Of a stretch of 7,383 nt of DNA, positions 6,144 to 7,383 are shown one piece after another. The stretch is taken from NCBI GenBank assembly GCA_903970315.1, contig CAJCIJ010000099.1:1-7383 (forward strand), read 5' to 3'. Positions within the stretch are counted from its first letter, which is position 1; the number at the start of each line of letters is the position of its first letter. Both the position numbers and the translations under genes were made by a program. The notes beneath the pieces are model-generated. The model searched no databases and was not told the origin of the DNA. It saw only the letters and a list, made by a program, of their open reading frames with translations. Origin of the DNA: Actinomycetota bacterium (GTDB taxonomy: Bacteria; Actinomycetota; Thermoleophilia; Solirubrobacterales; Solirubrobacteraceae).

Positions 6144-6692
6144 TCAGTCAAGCGTGATCTCACTCAACTTGGCCCAGCGCGGGTCGGGCGGGCTCTCGCC
6201 GTGGCTGTGACCCGCGCCGACCTCGGCCAGATCGGCAGCGCAGACCGGGCACAGACCTGGGCAGTCATCACGACAAAGCAGGGTCTCCGGCAGGCTGACG
6301 ATGAGCGCGTCGCGCGCCCACGATGCAACGTCCAACACTTCGTCGGTGACGTAAGGGCTGTGCATCTCGGGGTCGGAATCGGCCGGCTCGCCGCCGTTGC
6401 CGCCACCCGCGTCGACCTCTCGGCTCTCGACTTGCACCACAATCCGGCCTGGTTTGAGACACCTCATGCAGGGCCCTTGCACGATCGCCTCAAAGCGAGC
6501 GCGCAGGGCAAAGCCGGGCCCGTTCAGGCGCGACACGTCGAGCGTCACCGGCAACGGCCTGGGTCCCACGGTGTAGCGCTGGGAGGCAAACTCCATCGCC
6601 TCGATCTCCACTGAGACATCCAGCCGGGCGCCCGCCCCCGGGCTCAACCGGAGCTTGGAGAGATCGACCGTGTCGAACCCGTGGACAGTCAC
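6144..6692 (-). CDS. yceD: DUF177/YceD family protein
   Basis: This 182-residue cysteine-containing protein belongs to DUF177 (YceD), a family almost always encoded next to rpmF and linked to 23S rRNA accumulation or large-subunit biogenesis. Visible family marks are a beta-rich N-terminal half, a VQGPCMRCL block (71-79) with C75/C78, an acidic middle with a Gly-rich loop (95-109), and the C-terminal CRDDCPGLCPVCAADL block (140-155) with C140, C144, C148 and C151, followed by DPRWAKLSEI (170-179). The cysteines could bind a metal, which is inference. The start is GTG at 6692; the family N-terminus begins within about ten residues of it and the next Met is at residue 33. No Shine-Dalgarno sequence is evident: AAGG lies one base before the start, too close. 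It is probably the first gene of the run, after an 88-bp gap. Confidence 0.9.
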   Translation of the reverse strand: MTVHGFDTVDLSKLRLSPGAGARLDVSVEIEAMEFASQRYTVGPRPLPVTLDVSRLNGPGFALRARFEAIVQGPCMRCLKPGRIVVQVESREVDAGGGNGGEPADSDPEMHSPYVTDEVLDVASWARDALIVSLPETLLCRDDCPGLCPVCAADLAEVGAGHSHGESPPDPRWAKLSEITLD

Positions 6693-6698
6693 GCCTTG

Positions 6699-6708
6699 AG
6701 GCTAGCGC
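6699..6708 (-). promoter_or_regulatory. Possible -10 element upstream of yceD (copy 1 of a 10-base repeat)
   Basis: GCGCTAGCCT ends 6 nt before the GTG start of yceD. Its TAGCCT matches TANNNT, and the distance would place transcription initiation at or next to the start codon, giving a leaderless message. The region 17 nt upstream (GGCCGG) is not a recognisable -35. Confidence 0.35.
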
Positions 6709-6719
6709 CGCCGCGGCGC
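6705..6719 (-). repeat. Perfect GC-only inverted repeat before yceD
   Basis: GCGCCG-CGG-CGGCGC forms a 6-bp stem with a 3-nt loop and overlaps the start of the possible -10 element. It could be an operator-like palindrome or simply a product of the very high local GC content. Confidence 0.25.
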
Positions 6720-6753
6720 AACCGGCCTGGCGGCGACAGCGCGCACCGGACGT

Positions 6754-6776
6754 GCCCGGGACGCGGCGGCCCGGGC
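6754..6776 (-). terminator. Possible U-less terminator hairpin after the acyl-CoA synthetase gene
   Basis: GCCCGGG and CCCGGGC form a perfect 7-bp all-GC stem with a 9-nt loop, starting 4 nt after the TAG stop of the synthetase gene. There is no T-tract after it, so it is not a classical intrinsic terminator. Hairpins without a U-tract have been proposed as terminators in high-GC actinobacteria. It may equally protect the 3' end or be chance. Confidence 0.4.
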
Positions 6777-6780
6777 GGGT

Positions 6781-7383
6781 CTATTCGACGGCGGTCAGCT
6801 CACGCTTGAGAACTTTGCCGGACGCATTGCGTGGCAGCTGGGCAAGGAAGACCACATCGCGGGGGACCTTGTAGCGGGCGAGGTTTGCGCGCACGAAGTC
6901 CTTGATTTCAGCGGCGCTGAGCTCGGCGCCGTTGCGCGGCACGACGAACGCCAACAGGCGCTGGCCGAAGTCGCCGTCGTCGACGCCCACCACGGCCGCC
7001 TCTTCGATCTCGTCGTGTCCCGACAGCAGGTCCTCGACCTCGCGCGGGTAGACGTTCTCGCCCCCGGAGATGATCATCTCGTCGTCGCGGCCATCGACGA
7101 ACAGCCGGCCGTGCTCATCGAAGTGGCCCACATCGCCGGTGTGGGTGACCCCGGAGAGCACTTCCTTGCCACTGCCGTCGGTGTAGCCCTCAAAGACGAT
7201 GCTGTTGGCGGCAAAGATTCGGCCACGCTCGCCCTTGGCTACCTCGCGGCCCTTGTCATCGAGGAGCCGCACGGTCGTCCCCAGTGGCGCACGCCCGGCG
7301 GTGCCGGGGGCCGCCCGCAGGTCATCGGGGGTGGCGATCGTAACCCACGCCACCTCGGTCGAGCCGTAGAGGTTGTAGAGCAC
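6781..7383 (-). CDS. AMP-forming acyl-CoA synthetase (fatty-acid-CoA ligase type), C-terminal part
   Basis: The visible 200 residues are the C-terminal third of a class I adenylate-forming enzyme, which activates a carboxylic acid with ATP and loads it on CoA. Numbered from the window edge, the ATP/substrate motif YGSTE is at 6-10, the PGTAG block at 26-30, the TGD aspartate at D84, the hinge block GRDDEMIISGGENVYPREVE at 98-117, and the catalytic lysine K190 in PRNASGKVLKREL (184-196). The first codon at the edge is GTG inside the domain, not a start; about two thirds of the gene lies beyond 7383. The sequence around YGSTEVAWVTIATPDDLRAAPGTAG resembles actinobacterial long/medium-chain acyl-CoA synthetases (FadD-like), but the substrate cannot be read from this part. 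A hairpin and 88-bp gap separate it from yceD, so it is probably a separate transcription unit. Confidence 0.93.
   Translation of the reverse strand: MLYNLYGSTEVAWVTIATPDDLRAAPGTAGRAPLGTTVRLLDDKGREVAKGERGRIFAANSIVFEGYTDGSGKEVLSGVTHTGDVGHFDEHGRLFVDGRDDEMIISGGENVYPREVEDLLSGHDEIEEAAVVGVDDGDFGQRLLAFVVPRNGAELSAAEIKDFVRANLARYKVPRDVVFLAQLPRNASGKVLKRELTAVE

Larger units (their letters stand above)
6693..6780. other. Intergenic gap between the acyl-CoA synthetase gene and yceD
   Basis: This is the largest non-coding stretch in the window (88 bp). It is extremely GC-rich and holds two perfect inverted repeats (6754-6776 and 6705-6719) and one copy of the 10-base element GCGCTAGCCT (6699-6708). It is the natural place for termination of the upstream gene and a promoter for the yceD-rpmF-plsX-acpP-rnc-smc run. 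Confidence 0.6.

Noticed and set aside
6121..6150. TTGACT at the yceD stop as a -35 box for rpmF
   Set aside because: It is 21 nt from the TAGCCT candidate, well beyond the usual 16-18 nt, and it is constrained by the Leu-Asp-stop codons of yceD.
1..7383. Mobile element, CRISPR array, tRNA/rRNA gene or phage remnant
   Set aside because: No spaced direct repeats, transposase-like frames, terminal repeats or RNA-gene-like stretches were seen. The window is almost fully coding for conserved housekeeping genes.

Overview
The window is a high-GC bacterial chromosome segment. All nine supported genes lie on the minus strand and are packed with almost no spacer, so the text below reads from high to low coordinates. 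Gene content and protein style (Ala/Arg-rich, frequent GTG starts, a DUF177-rpmF-plsX-acpP-rnc-smc string) suggest an actinobacterium, possibly a deep-branching Solirubrobacterales/Thermoleophilia-type lineage. That placement is inference from style and order only.

Region 1 (7383-6781) is the C-terminal part of an acyl-CoA synthetase whose 5' end is outside the window. An 88-bp gap follows with two GC-rich inverted repeats and a possible promoter; it is the largest non-coding stretch.

Region 2 (6692-940) is the conserved housekeeping string: a DUF177/YceD protein, ribosomal protein L32, PlsX, acyl carrier protein, RNase III and SMC. It joins 23S rRNA/ribosome maturation (YceD, L32, RNase III), phospholipid initiation (PlsX takes acyl groups from ACP) and chromosome organisation (SMC). 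Spacers are 34, 38, 5, -1 and 13 nt, consistent with one transcript and translational coupling at the tight junctions.

Region 3 (928-1) continues the same run after smc with a short NfeD-type membrane protein and a stomatin/SPFH (slipin) protein that runs off the window. These two families are common partners. In many bacteria ftsY follows smc instead.

No new multi-gene system is visible. The most unusual features are inside familiar genes. The SMC protein (949 aa) is about 230 residues shorter than usual, has no recognisable SMC hinge and carries an acidic insert in its C-terminal head. RNase III lacks three of the six conserved acidic residues of its nuclease domain. The yceD and rpmF starts are both GTG, lack an evident Shine-Dalgarno sequence and share a 10-base upstream element that could be the -10 region of near-leaderless promoters.
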